Of a stretch of DNA of 64,000 nucleotides, positions 26,798 to 35,879 are shown piece after piece (within the stretch, counting starts at the first letter, position 1; every line of letters starts with the position of its first letter). The stretch lies in the NCBI RefSeq assembly GCF_014171475.1, contig NZ_CP048817.1:3596001-3660000 (forward strand), given 5' to 3'. Source of the DNA: Sphingomonas sp. So64.6b. Lineage in GTDB: Bacteria > Pseudomonadota > Alphaproteobacteria > Sphingomonadales > Sphingomonadaceae. The translations under genes and the position numbers were made by a program. The notes below the pieces were generated by a model. That model worked only from the letters and a program-made list of their open reading frames with translations, ran no database searches and had not been told where the DNA came from.

Positions 26798-26858
26798 GGC
26801 ACGTGAGTGGTCTCCTTTTACATGCCGATCCCGGTCCCCGTTGCCGCGCCGATTGACA

Positions 26859-26866
26859 CTTTAGCG
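26859..26866. repeat. Right target-site duplication of IS21 element
   Basis: CTTTAGCG repeats the 8 bp found directly left of the element at 24342-24349. Confidence 0.8.
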
Positions 26867-26970
26867 ACCCGTAAGTTCCATGGAAGCAACTCGTCGGGGC
26901 GGCGCCGGTGCCGAAATGCGACCGCTGGCCCTGCGCCAATCACGCCGTGAGTTGAGTCTCAGCGTGCAGA

Positions 26971-28479
26971 TTATGAGGGATCGGGCGTCCGTTCCTCGCG
27001 CAATTGCGATCGGCGCGCCTTGCCAGCGTCGTCGCGCAGGCTCTCGTCGGTAAACTCGAAGGTTCGCGGGATCTTATATCGCACCAACCTTTTTGACAGA
27101 AAGGTGCGCAAGGCATCCGCGTCGTTGCGCTGGCGAACGGCCTCCGCCATCTGCACTATGGCATGCACGCGCTGGCCCAGGTCAGCGTCGGGCAGGCCGA
27201 TCACGATTGAGGACTCGATATCGGGATGCTGTTCGAGGGCGGCTTCGATCTCGGCTGGAAAGATATTGGCGCCGCCCGATACGATCATGTCCGTTCGCCG
27301 GTCCGCTATATAGAGGTATCCTTCGTCATCTACATGGCCGAGGTCGCCATAGGTCTCCCAATCATTCACCGCCTTAGCTTGCGCCCCAATATATTCGTAA
27401 GTCGAATTCCTGCCCATGTCTGGCAGGAAATAGATCTCGCCGACCTCACCCGGCGCGCATTCCTTGCCCTGCTCGTCCAGCACGCGCATTTGCGATCCCG
27501 GCTGTATCTTGCCAACGGAACCTTTGTGCGTGAGCCACTCGCTCCCGGTGATAACCGTCACGCCCGTAAGCTCGGTCCCGCCATACATTTCAAATATTCG
27601 ATCCGGTCCAAGCCAGTCAATCCAAGCTTGCTTCAACCACTGAGGGCATACGGAAGCCATGTGCCACACCATCCGGAGGCTCGACAGATTAAAGGTATTC
27701 CGTTGATCGTCAGGCAACCGCCAAATCCGATGCATCATCGTCGGCACGAAATTCACCCAGTTGACCTGATAGCGCTCGATTAAATCAAGCGCGCGCAACG
27801 GGTCGAACCGCCCCATTTCGACAACATGGCCTCCAGAGAAGAGGCAGTGGCACGAGATCGCGAACGGGGCGTTGTGATACATCGGGCCCGGGTTCAGCAT
27901 CGTGTCGCCAAGCATCTGACCCATGGGGGCTTGGCTCGGATCATACATTCCAGGTTTGTTGTCCACGATCAGCTTCGGCTGTCCGGTCGATCCGCCACTC
28001 GTCTGAATCTTCCAACGCGGAGAGACCTTCGTCGGAAGCGGGCTGATGGATAGGTCTTGGCGCGGGTTGGAACCGATCGACAAGAAATCCCAGCCCCCAA
28101 CGCGCGCATTCTCCTCTCCGATGATCAGCTTCGGCTTGGCGAGTTCGACGATCGCCTGCAACTCCAGCGGGGGCAGTTTCGAAGACACATTGTTCGGGGT
28201 GGCGCCCAGCTTCCAAACTGCGAAGACTGTTTCATAGAATTCGAGACAGTTCGATATTGCGAGTGTCACGACATCACCCCCGGCAACGCCCACATCGGCA
28301 AGTTGGCGCGCCTTGCGGTTGGCGCGCGCGTCAAGCTCGGCGTAGTCGACCGTTACGCCATTGTATGTCACCGCCGGACGGCCCGGAGCTTTGTTGGCAT
28401 GATAAGCGAGCAGATCGCCGATTGGCATCGGCGAGGAGCCCGCGCTCATCATATTCAAACTGTCGTTCTCCAATGCCAC
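26971..28479 (-). CDS. AMP-dependent acyl-CoA synthetase/ligase (ANL superfamily)
   Basis: The start is taken at the GTG at 28479 because GGAGAGGAG lies just upstream. ATG codons at 28452 and 28449 lack such a site. The product is about 502 residues. ANL core motifs are present: IQTSGGSTGQPKLIV (phosphate-binding loop), FEMYGGTELTGV near the middle, YGDLGHVDDEGYLYIADR (adenylate Asp) and MIVSGGANIFPAEIEAAL (hinge). The C-terminal catalytic Lys would lie in DDAGKARRSQL. It activates a carboxylic acid to an acyl-CoA through an acyl-AMP. It is divergent from the SDR at 28845, and its downstream side faces IS21. Confidence 0.9.
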   Translation of the reverse strand: MALENDSLNMMSAGSSPMPIGDLLAYHANKAPGRPAVTYNGVTVDYAELDARANRKARQLADVGVAGGDVVTLAISNCLEFYETVFAVWKLGATPNNVSSKLPPLELQAIVELAKPKLIIGEENARVGGWDFLSIGSNPRQDLSISPLPTKVSPRWKIQTSGGSTGQPKLIVDNKPGMYDPSQAPMGQMLGDTMLNPGPMYHNAPFAISCHCLFSGGHVVEMGRFDPLRALDLIERYQVNWVNFVPTMMHRIWRLPDDQRNTFNLSSLRMVWHMASVCPQWLKQAWIDWLGPDRIFEMYGGTELTGVTVITGSEWLTHKGSVGKIQPGSQMRVLDEQGKECAPGEVGEIYFLPDMGRNSTYEYIGAQAKAVNDWETYGDLGHVDDEGYLYIADRRTDMIVSGGANIFPAEIEAALEQHPDIESSIVIGLPDADLGQRVHAIVQMAEAVRQRNDADALRTFLSKRLVRYKIPRTFEFTDESLRDDAGKARRSQLREERTPDPS

Positions 28480-28844
28480 GCTCCTCTCCGGTTGTGCAAA
28501 TATTCTCCGAGGCGGCTGACAGTCGCCTTTTGCTTTGTCATTGAGGACTATACAGAGGGAAGGGTCGTTGAGGCTGGATAAATCTGCGCCGGCCATGCCC
28601 GCCGCGCATGACCGAGTGTCAGCGTTTGATCGCGGAAGGCGCTGGCTTCTTCGGTCATTCCGCCAAGGCATTGTTTGGCCCGGCTTTGCATTTCGCGGAG
28701 AGGAAGCCGTGTCCTAACCGTCAAATAGACTATTTCACACTATACCGCTGGTGGCGCGGAACGTCAGCTGCACGGTGAAGCGACGCTATGCCACTGGGCG
28801 ATTTCGGCGGCTTTGTAATTACACAAGAGCTTAGGAGAGGCTAC

Positions 28845-29666
28845 ATGACGGACGTGCAAGGTCGCACCGCATTCATCACGGGCGGTGGCAACGGCATCGG
28901 ATTGGGCATCGCCCGAAGTCTAGCCCGTGCCGGCGCCAAGCTGGCCCTGGCCGACGTGGATGCCGCCGCCCTCGCCCGCGCCAAGGCAGAGCTGCAGGAC
29001 ATTACGTCGATCGAAACATTCCAGCTCGATGTCCGTGATCGCGATGCCTATGCGACGACGGCGGAAGTCGTGGAACGCACACTGGGGCCGGTCTCGCTTC
29101 TGTTCAACAACGCGGGAGTCGCTGGCGCTGCCCCTGCAGCGAAACTCACATACGATCTTTGGGACTGGTCAATCGGCATCAATCTCTACGGCGTCATCAA
29201 CGGCGTACAGACATTTTTGTCTAGGATGGTCAAACATGGCAAGGGTGGCCATATCGTGAATACGGCCTCGGGCGCAGGCCTTGCGGGGACAATTTCCGGG
29301 GTTCTCTACTGTACGGCCAAGTTCGGCGTAGTGGGAATGTCGGAGGCCCTTAATGCCGAGCTATCGTCCGCTGGCATTGGCGTCAGCGTGCTGTGCCCTG
29401 GCCCCGTCGCGACCGACATCGTCCAACGGTCGGCGGAAGCTGCCCCCAAAGCCGAGTTCTTGATATCTGAAGAACAGGAACGGCAGGGTGCAGAGCGGAG
29501 GTTCCAAATGAGTCAGTGGCTTCAGCAAGGTACCAGCATCGACGACGTCGGCGAAATGGTTCTCAACGCGGTGCAAAAAAACAGCCTATACATCCATACA
29601 GATCGTATAATGGAAGAGTCGATCAAGGCCCGGACCAGGGCACTTCTCGATGCCATGCCGAGCTAG
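28845..29666 (+). CDS. Short-chain dehydrogenase/reductase (SDR), paralogue 1
   Basis: The start follows AGGAGAGG by 6 bp. The 273-residue protein has TGGGNGIGLG near residues 13-22 (dinucleotide motif), NNAG near 88, the catalytic Ser in NTASGAG near 141 and YCTAK near 156 (YxxxK). It is a classical NAD(P)-dependent oxidoreductase acting on a hydroxyl or keto group. The SDR at 35880-36704 is clearly related through the whole length (shared VLCPGPVATDI-type loop and ending RALLDAMP), and a broken third copy is at 22520-22690. It is followed by an M20 amidohydrolase on the same strand. Confidence 0.93.
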   Translation: MTDVQGRTAFITGGGNGIGLGIARSLARAGAKLALADVDAAALARAKAELQDITSIETFQLDVRDRDAYATTAEVVERTLGPVSLLFNNAGVAGAAPAAKLTYDLWDWSIGINLYGVINGVQTFLSRMVKHGKGGHIVNTASGAGLAGTISGVLYCTAKFGVVGMSEALNAELSSAGIGVSVLCPGPVATDIVQRSAEAAPKAEFLISEEQERQGAERRFQMSQWLQQGTSIDDVGEMVLNAVQKNSLYIHTDRIMEESIKARTRALLDAMPS

Positions 29667-29816
29667 CGAAGCATGAGGGCCTGGTAGCCGGCCAACTCGA
29701 TTATCACACCGGCCTCCCAGCAAAGCGACGTTGGCTTTTAATCTATCGAGTGTCGCAACGTCATGCGACGTCAAAGCCGATATCCCGCTGCCAATTTCTC
29801 AAGTCAGGACAGTTCC

Positions 29817-31034
29817 ATGGCCGATACAGCGACCGCGTCTTCCGAGTTCGTCCGCGCCGCGATGGCGTTGCAGCCGGAGACCATCGCGCTCAGGCGCGCG
29901 ATCCATCAAGAGCCTGAAATCGGGCTAAATACGTCGAAGACGCTGGCGAAGGTGAAGGCCGCATTGAAGGGTTTTCCATTGACCCTGAGGGAGGCGCGGT
30001 CCTGCGCCGGCATGATCGCTGTCCTGGAGGGCGCGAAACCAGGAAGAACCGTGCTGCTGCGCGGCGATATGGATGCATTACCGATGCCGGAAGAGGCGCC
30101 GGTCGACTTCCGCTCCAAAGTACAAGGTGCGATGCATGCGTGCGGGCACGATGCACATACCGCAATGCTGGTGAGCGCGGCTAAACTGCTGTGCGCTCGG
30201 CGCGATCAGATCGCAGGGCGTGTGTTGTTCATGTTCCAGCCGGGTGAGGAAGGCTATCATGGTGCGCGCTTCATGCTGGATGAGGGTCTGCTGGACGATC
30301 CCAAGCCCGATGCGGCGTTCGCGATCCACATTACGCCCAATATGCCCATGGGTTCGTTTAGCACGCGGGCTGGGCCGCTGCTGGCGTCTGCCCACGAATT
30401 CGAGATAGTGGTCCGGGGCAAGGGCGGGCACGCCTCGATGCCGCATCAGGCGATCGATCCGACGCCGGTAGCGTGTGAGATCGCATTGGCGCTGCACGCC
30501 TTCACCACGCGGCGCGTCAATGTGTTCGATCCCGCCGTAGTCACTGTGTCGTCGATCATTGGAGGAACGACCGGCAACGTGATCCCGGAAACCGTGCGGA
30601 TGCTCGGAACGCTACGCACCTTTTCGGAAGCGACCAGTGAGATCGTGCATGACGGTGTTCGACGCGTCGCGGAGAACGTGGCGCGTGCCCATGATTGCGT
30701 CGGCGAGGTGGAGATTAGGCCGGGCTTTCCTGTAACCGTCAACGATCCGCGCGCGGCCGCGCTGATTGAAGCGACGGTGCGTGCTGAATTTGGCCAGGCG
30801 GCCTATTTCCCGATGCCGAGCCCCGCTATGGGTTCGGAAGATTTCTCCTACGTGCTTCAGCGCACTCCAGGGGCAATGTATTTCTTGGGCGTGTGTCCGG
30901 AGGGGCAGGATTTCATGGTGGCTTGCCCGTGCCATTCCACCAAAATGGAATTGAATGAAGCGGCCATGGCCCACGGGGTTGCTTTGCATTGCGCCGTAGC
31001 TGAGCGGTTCCTTAAAGAGGGCTTCGCCAGCTGA
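29817..31034 (+). CDS. M20-family amidohydrolase (hippurate hydrolase/N-acyl-amino-acid hydrolase type)
   Basis: The start at 29817 has AGGA upstream and gives MADTATASSEFVRAAMALQP; codons before it look non-coding. The 405-residue protein shows the peptidase M20D metal site: LLRGDMDALPMPEE near residues 82-95, MHACGHDAHTAML near 106-118, and FQPGEEGYHGARFML near 141-155. The dimerisation insert then begins near GKGGHASMPH. The C-terminal metal His is in CPCHSTKMELNEAA. Such enzymes remove an acyl or aroyl group from an amino acid. The gene lies 150 bp after the SDR and before a TonB receptor, so it may release the acid that the CoA ligases then activate. Confidence 0.92.
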   Translation: MADTATASSEFVRAAMALQPETIALRRAIHQEPEIGLNTSKTLAKVKAALKGFPLTLREARSCAGMIAVLEGAKPGRTVLLRGDMDALPMPEEAPVDFRSKVQGAMHACGHDAHTAMLVSAAKLLCARRDQIAGRVLFMFQPGEEGYHGARFMLDEGLLDDPKPDAAFAIHITPNMPMGSFSTRAGPLLASAHEFEIVVRGKGGHASMPHQAIDPTPVACEIALALHAFTTRRVNVFDPAVVTVSSIIGGTTGNVIPETVRMLGTLRTFSEATSEIVHDGVRRVAENVARAHDCVGEVEIRPGFPVTVNDPRAAALIEATVRAEFGQAAYFPMPSPAMGSEDFSYVLQRTPGAMYFLGVCPEGQDFMVACPCHSTKMELNEAAMAHGVALHCAVAERFLKEGFAS

Positions 31035-31526
31035 ATCCACCCAACGCGAAAGCCTTGAGGATAGACCCTTCGACGGATTCCCGGTCGAGATAATCTTAAC
31101 CTGCGTGCGCCGATCGAAAGAGGCGGCGCCTTCGCTCGCCACTCCCATACCCAGACGGGCTTGCGGCTCCCATAGGCGGGACGGGCTTAGCCGCGCTCCG
31201 CAAGAAAATGATCGTGCCGCGGCCGTCCTTGGCACCAATTGGCAACTCAAGGTGCGTACGCACTAGGCCAGATCTTATATCGATTGGCGAGTGTTCTCGC
31301 CATGCCGCGCACGCGTTACCTATACTCCGCATGAGGACGCGTAGGCCGTCTCAGATCGTCAAACGAGGGCAACCATTCTACCATGCCTCCGCATCATGGC
31401 AGTGATCAAGAATGAATTGGTCGTTCGCAAGAAAGTTGCCACTTTTCGGACAACGAGCACGGTGGCCTCGCTCGGGTCGGTTATTGACCCAAACATGCTG
31501 CCTCATAATCACAAAGATGGGGGGAT
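31035..31526. other. Intergenic region upstream of TonB receptor
   Basis: About 490 bp with no recognisable gene or RNA. The last part (31400-31526) is less G/C-rich and probably holds the receptor promoter. GGGGGGAT precedes the receptor ATG. Confidence 0.35.
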
Positions 31527-33656
31527 ATGATGAAGTACGCTAGGGTTACCAGCGTCGGTTTGTTGGCCGCGGCACTTTCTATGTCCGGACATGCCGCGGC
31601 TCAAAATACGACCACGGCCAAAGAGGCAGATGAGACCCAGGAAATCGTCGTCACCGCGCTGAAACAAGGCCCGCAATCCCTGACCGACACCCCGGCCGCC
31701 GTGTCAGTTATCACTGGGGCAACCATGGAAGACGCCGGCGCGCGCAGCCTTGTCGACGTTGTCCAGTCGACGCCCGGTGTTTCGATTTCGAACACCACCG
31801 TAGCTGGCAGTACCTCAATCGCGATCCGCGGCGTCAACTCCACCTTTGGCTCTGCTACCGTTGGTTTCTACCTTGATGATCTGCCATTCTCGCTCATCAA
31901 TGTAAACTTTCTGCCTGATCCCTCACCCTACGACCTTGATCGTGTCGAGATTCTACGCGGACCTCAAGGTTCGCTGTACGGCGCGGGCGCTTCGGGCGGG
32001 GTTGTTCTCGTGCGGACAATGGATCCTTCGCTGGACAGTTTCGAGGCGAAAACGGAAGGTCGCATTTCCGGCACGACAGGCGCAGGTGAGAATTATATGG
32101 TCAGCGGCGCCGTCAACATACCCATCGCAAGTGACCGCGCGGCATTGCGCATCGCCGGCAGCTATAACGACGATTCCGGTTGGATCGACGCCCCCAGTCG
32201 GAGACTATCGGATTATAATTTCGAACGGCGGCTTAACTTGCGGGGCAAGTTTCGCTTCGTTCCGTTCGATCGGATGACCGTTCAACTCCAAGCGGCGATC
32301 AGCCGTATTGACGCCGGCGGCTCCAACAGCGCCGACGACGACGACAACTGGTACGGCGTGCCCGATGCCCGCACGAGCACGAACTACGATCAGTACGGCG
32401 GCGTCGTAAATTATGATTTCGGCAACGCAATTCTGACCAGCACCACAAGCTTTCTCAATTGGTCAACGACCTTTGACGGAGGTTTCGTCGTGCCGATCCC
32501 TTCGACGCTCGATGCCGACATCTTCTCGCAGGAACTGCGCCTGTCCTCCTCCGGCAAGCGCGATTTCTCGTGGGTGATCGGTGCTTTCTACAAGGACGCT
32601 CGCGCCAGCGCTTTCAACGACCTGTCAGCGGCCGGCTCTCCTATAAACCTGGACGAGACAACTCGTTCAAAGCAGGGCACGGTTTACGGCCAGGGCACAC
32701 TATCGACATTCGATCACACGCTGGATCTCACCGTTGGAGCAAGCTACTTCCATGATCGAACGAGCAATCAAAGCGTCTCGGTTCCAGTGAGCAACCGCGC
32801 CAGTACCGACCGATTCAGTCCCAAGGCGAGCATCGGCTATCACCCCGTGCCGAATGCCACGCTCTACGCGAGCTATACTCGTGGCTTCCGCCCCGCGACC
32901 GTCGATTATGCATTCTCCACCTTCTTTGCGCGTCTGGTGGCGCCCAGCATTACGGGCCTTGTCGGCACGGAGGATCTGACCGCGTACGAACTCGGTGCCA
33001 AGGCCGACATTCTTGACGGGAAAATTCATCTCGAAGTCGCGCTCTTCCGCAACGACATTAAGGATATTCAGCAATCGGCTGCTGTGATCGTTCCCGGTGC
33101 GAGCGTCTCCGCGAACACCGTTCTGAATGCAGGCGACGCACGGACCTCGGGATTTGAATGGGTGATCGCGACAAGACCTACGCGCGCGCTCTCAGTCAAT
33201 TTTTCCGGCTCCTACACCAAGACCGAGATAAGGAACGATTTTTTTGCGCCGGGCGCCGATCCGGCGACCGCGACGCCGCTCTTCTCCAAGGGATCGCCAC
33301 TCAACCTGGTGCCAAAGTGGCAGGTCGCCTTCACAGTAGCGCATAAGCATAACCTAGGCTCTCTTGAGGGCAAAGTGAGCGCGGGCCTACAACTCGCATC
33401 AAAGCGCTCGCTCACTGTGCTGTCGGCACCATCGATATATGGCGACGACAATCTGCGCCTAGATGCTCGCTACGAGATTGGCCGCGGCACTTGGAAGGTC
33501 TTCGTCTTCGGCGAAAACTTGACCAATGATCATGGCGCTATCGCACCGTCCGCGTATACTCCCTTCTTCAACTTACTGGGATTTCCTCAAAAGGGGATAA
33601 CCGCTTCGCGCTTCCGGCCGCGTACAATCGGCATCGGCGCCCGTCTAAATTTCTGA
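31527..33656 (+). CDS. TonB-dependent outer membrane receptor
   Basis: The 709-residue protein has a signal peptide (YARVTSVGLLAAALSMSG, ending AAAQ). A TonB-box-like EIVVTALKQGPQSLTDTPAA is near residues 35-54, and a plug has VEILRGPQGSLYGAGASGGV near residues 142-161. The barrel ends IGIGARLNF. It belongs to the same GPQGSLYG-type group as the receptor at 16186-18465, associated in sphingomonads with organic substrate import. The neighbouring hydrolases (M20 at 29817, alpha/beta hydrolase at 33814) fit uptake followed by hydrolysis. Confidence 0.92.
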   Translation: MMKYARVTSVGLLAAALSMSGHAAAQNTTTAKEADETQEIVVTALKQGPQSLTDTPAAVSVITGATMEDAGARSLVDVVQSTPGVSISNTTVAGSTSIAIRGVNSTFGSATVGFYLDDLPFSLINVNFLPDPSPYDLDRVEILRGPQGSLYGAGASGGVVLVRTMDPSLDSFEAKTEGRISGTTGAGENYMVSGAVNIPIASDRAALRIAGSYNDDSGWIDAPSRRLSDYNFERRLNLRGKFRFVPFDRMTVQLQAAISRIDAGGSNSADDDDNWYGVPDARTSTNYDQYGGVVNYDFGNAILTSTTSFLNWSTTFDGGFVVPIPSTLDADIFSQELRLSSSGKRDFSWVIGAFYKDARASAFNDLSAAGSPINLDETTRSKQGTVYGQGTLSTFDHTLDLTVGASYFHDRTSNQSVSVPVSNRASTDRFSPKASIGYHPVPNATLYASYTRGFRPATVDYAFSTFFARLVAPSITGLVGTEDLTAYELGAKADILDGKIHLEVALFRNDIKDIQQSAAVIVPGASVSANTVLNAGDARTSGFEWVIATRPTRALSVNFSGSYTKTEIRNDFFAPGADPATATPLFSKGSPLNLVPKWQVAFTVAHKHNLGSLEGKVSAGLQLASKRSLTVLSAPSIYGDDNLRLDARYEIGRGTWKVFVFGENLTNDHGAIAPSAYTPFFNLLGFPQKGITASRFRPRTIGIGARLNF

Positions 33657-33813
33657 TTTGCGCTGGTGAGGCCGGGGTTTCGACTCCTTGGCCTTCGGCG
33701 CTGGATTGGGTGACTGGTATCCTGGACTTGTCGTGAGCGCACATCGCGCGATTCACGGCGTGGACTGGGCATCTCCTGATTATCGCTTTCGATATTCGGC
33801 AAGGAGCGTGACG

Positions 33814-34659
33814 ATGCGAGTATTTGTAAACGGAATACGTCTCTACTTCGACGTGGAGGGCGCGGAGCTTGTGCCGGACGGGCCAATCATGCGAGAGCGC
33901 CCGACCGTTGTGCTGATCCACGGCGGCCCCGGCGCAGATCACACGACATTCAAGCCCTTCATGTCGGATTTCGCCCAGCATGGGCAGTTAATCTATTTCG
34001 ATCATCGCGGCATGGGGCGCAGCGACGAGGGCACGCCGGACGAGTGGATGCTTTCGCAATGGGCCGACGATCTGGCCGGATTGCTCGACGTGCTCGAGAT
34101 CCACATGCCATATTTGGTAGGCGCTTCGTTCGGCGGTTTCGTAGCGCAAGCCTTTGCCACGCGTTACCCCGAGCGCTTGTCCAAGCTGGCGCTGGTATCT
34201 ACTGCCCCACGGAGCGATCCGAAGCTCTCCGCGCAGGTGTTTGCCCGGCTTGGCGGCCCAAAGGCAGGCGAAATCGCCGAACGCTTCCTTTCTGGCGATG
34301 TCGATGCTGCAGCCGAATATATGCATCGATGTGCGCCGCACTATAATGTTGGCGACATGGATATGAACATGGTGTCGCGTGCGATCCAGCGTCCTGGAAC
34401 GCTAAATCATTTCTTTGGCCCTGGCGGTGAGTGGCACTCAATCGATTTTCGGCAAGGCCTGGCGCGTATCCAGTGCCCGACGCTGGTGTTGCACGGGGAG
34501 CTTGATCCCATCTTCCCGCTTCCATTGGCGCAGGAAATGTTCGCTGCGATCCCCGACAAGTTCTCGCGGCTGGAAGTCGTTGAGGATGCCGGCCACGGCT
34601 GGGTCGACAAGCCCGAGGAGTGGCGCTCGGCACTTAAGACATTTTTATTCGAATGTTAA
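33814..34659 (+). CDS. Alpha/beta hydrolase (proline iminopeptidase-like)
   Basis: The ATG at 33814 is 7 bp after AAGGAG. The product has 281 residues. The oxyanion region is IHGGPGADH near residues 33-41, the nucleophile elbow GASFGGF near 103-109 (Ser105), the acid LHGELDPIFP near 227-236, and the catalytic His in DAGHGWVDKP near 256-265. The HGGPG motif is usual in the prolyl iminopeptidase/S33 branch, but this branch also includes esterases and lactonases. It lies 157 bp downstream of the TonB receptor on the same strand and may be co-expressed with it. Confidence 0.9.
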   Translation: MRVFVNGIRLYFDVEGAELVPDGPIMRERPTVVLIHGGPGADHTTFKPFMSDFAQHGQLIYFDHRGMGRSDEGTPDEWMLSQWADDLAGLLDVLEIHMPYLVGASFGGFVAQAFATRYPERLSKLALVSTAPRSDPKLSAQVFARLGGPKAGEIAERFLSGDVDAAAEYMHRCAPHYNVGDMDMNMVSRAIQRPGTLNHFFGPGGEWHSIDFRQGLARIQCPTLVLHGELDPIFPLPLAQEMFAAIPDKFSRLEVVEDAGHGWVDKPEEWRSALKTFLFEC

Positions 34660-34802
34660 CGCGGGTCGGATGGGATGCGCGCGTACGGCATAGAGCCAGC
34701 GGTCAGGCCGCTTGTGCCCCGTGCAAGCTTAAGTTGAGCGCGTTCCATTAGTGCGACGGTGCTTGGCCACGACAAACGGAAGCCCGGTGAGCCGCCAGCC
34801 CA

Positions 34803-35789
34803 TCACCTGGAGGCATTCGCGCTCAGCGCACGTCGAAGTGCATCGTAACTGTCGCTGTATGCGCGCTGGGTAGATCTGGCGTCCGCCACGAAGTGAAAGC
34901 CGTGATAGGCGCCTGGATATACGTGCAGTTCGGTTGGAACGCCGGCGCGGATTAGCCGCTGCGCATAGTTGATATCCTCGTCAACGAACAGATCGAGTGC
35001 GCCGGTATTGATGAATGTCGGGGGGAGTCCGCGCAGGTTCGTCACGCGCGCAGCCGCCGCATAGGGGGAGACATCAGGCCCACCGGGTTCGGACCCAAGC
35101 AGGCATCTCCACCCGAAGCTGTTGCTCTGAGGGGTCCAGACAAACTCGCCAGCATAAGGATGAGGTTCCTCGGCTACGCAGGTGCGATCGTCGATCATCG
35201 GGTAGATGAGGTGCTGGAAAGCGAGTTCGTACTCGCCCCGGTCGCGCGTGAGCAGCGCCAAGGCCGCCGCCAAACCACCGCCAGCGCTTTCCCCCATGAG
35301 CCCGATCCGCGATCGGTCGACGCCGAGCGCCACTGCCTCGCCAACGAGCCAGGCGAGTGCCGCGTAGCAGTCTTCCACCGCGCCGGGGAAGCGCGTCTCC
35401 GGGGCCAGGCGATAGTCGACGGAGACGATGGCGCAGTCGAGTTCCATTGCCAGCTTGCGATAAGCGGGAATGAGAACATGGGCGTTCCCCGTGACGTAGC
35501 CGCCCCCGTGCATGTGCAATATCGCGCCGCGAATGACACCAGCCTTTCGCGGGACGTACAGCACGATCCCTGTCTCCGGATCTCCGATCCTGCCCGGGAC
35601 CGTCCGACGCACGGCCTCGACTTCCTCGATAGCCTGAGGACATTCTTGAAGCTGAAGCGTCGCGCCGAAATTCTCCCGCAGCAGGGGAAGGATGTCCTCA
35701 TTCAGGGTCAGTGGCGGCATCTGATCGATGAAACCGAGAAGGTCCTGCTCCACAAGGTGACGGGAGTCGATCTGCGCGTTATTTGCCAT
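34803..35789 (-). CDS. Alpha/beta hydrolase, hormone-sensitive-lipase (family IV) esterase
   Basis: The 328-residue protein has the HSL oxyanion motif LHMHGGGYVTGN near residues 90-101, the nucleophile motif GESAGGG near 166-172, GALDLFVDED (acid) near 268 and GAYHGFHF (His) near 298. The length and motifs fit family IV carboxylesterases that hydrolyse short-chain or aryl esters. It is convergent with the alpha/beta hydrolase ending at 34659 and lies upstream of nothing on its own strand before the SDR at 35880, so both could be in one minus-strand operon starting near 37.7 kb. Confidence 0.92.
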   Translation of the reverse strand: MANNAQIDSRHLVEQDLLGFIDQMPPLTLNEDILPLLRENFGATLQLQECPQAIEEVEAVRRTVPGRIGDPETGIVLYVPRKAGVIRGAILHMHGGGYVTGNAHVLIPAYRKLAMELDCAIVSVDYRLAPETRFPGAVEDCYAALAWLVGEAVALGVDRSRIGLMGESAGGGLAAALALLTRDRGEYELAFQHLIYPMIDDRTCVAEEPHPYAGEFVWTPQSNSFGWRCLLGSEPGGPDVSPYAAAARVTNLRGLPPTFINTGALDLFVDEDINYAQRLIRAGVPTELHVYPGAYHGFHFVADARSTQRAYSDSYDALRRALSANASR

Positions 35790-35879
35790 TCAATGTCACT
35801 CCTTGAGCATAACGGCCCGATCGGAATATGTATCAGGTGCTGACAAGTCGGGGGCTGCCGCCTGCCGATGCACTTCAAC

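Larger units (their letters stand above)
24350..26858 (+). mobile_element. Complete IS21-family insertion sequence
   Basis: The element is 2509 bp, begins TGTGTTTCGGCG and ends CGCCGATTGACA, so the termini are TG...CA. The ends form imperfect inverted repeats that share TCGGCG and GGGGACC blocks. The GGGGACC-type motif recurs inside each end (for example GGGGACCACC at 24369-24378 and 24403-24412), like the multiple terminal repeats typical of IS21. An 8-bp target duplication flanks it. Both istA and istB are intact, so it may still be active. It separates the LysR gene from the CoA ligase. Confidence 0.9.

Noticed and set aside
26971..28671. Longer start of the CoA ligase at 28671
   Set aside because: The first 64 codons match no ligase region and lack a ribosome site; the start at 28479 fits the family and has GGAGAGGAG upstream.
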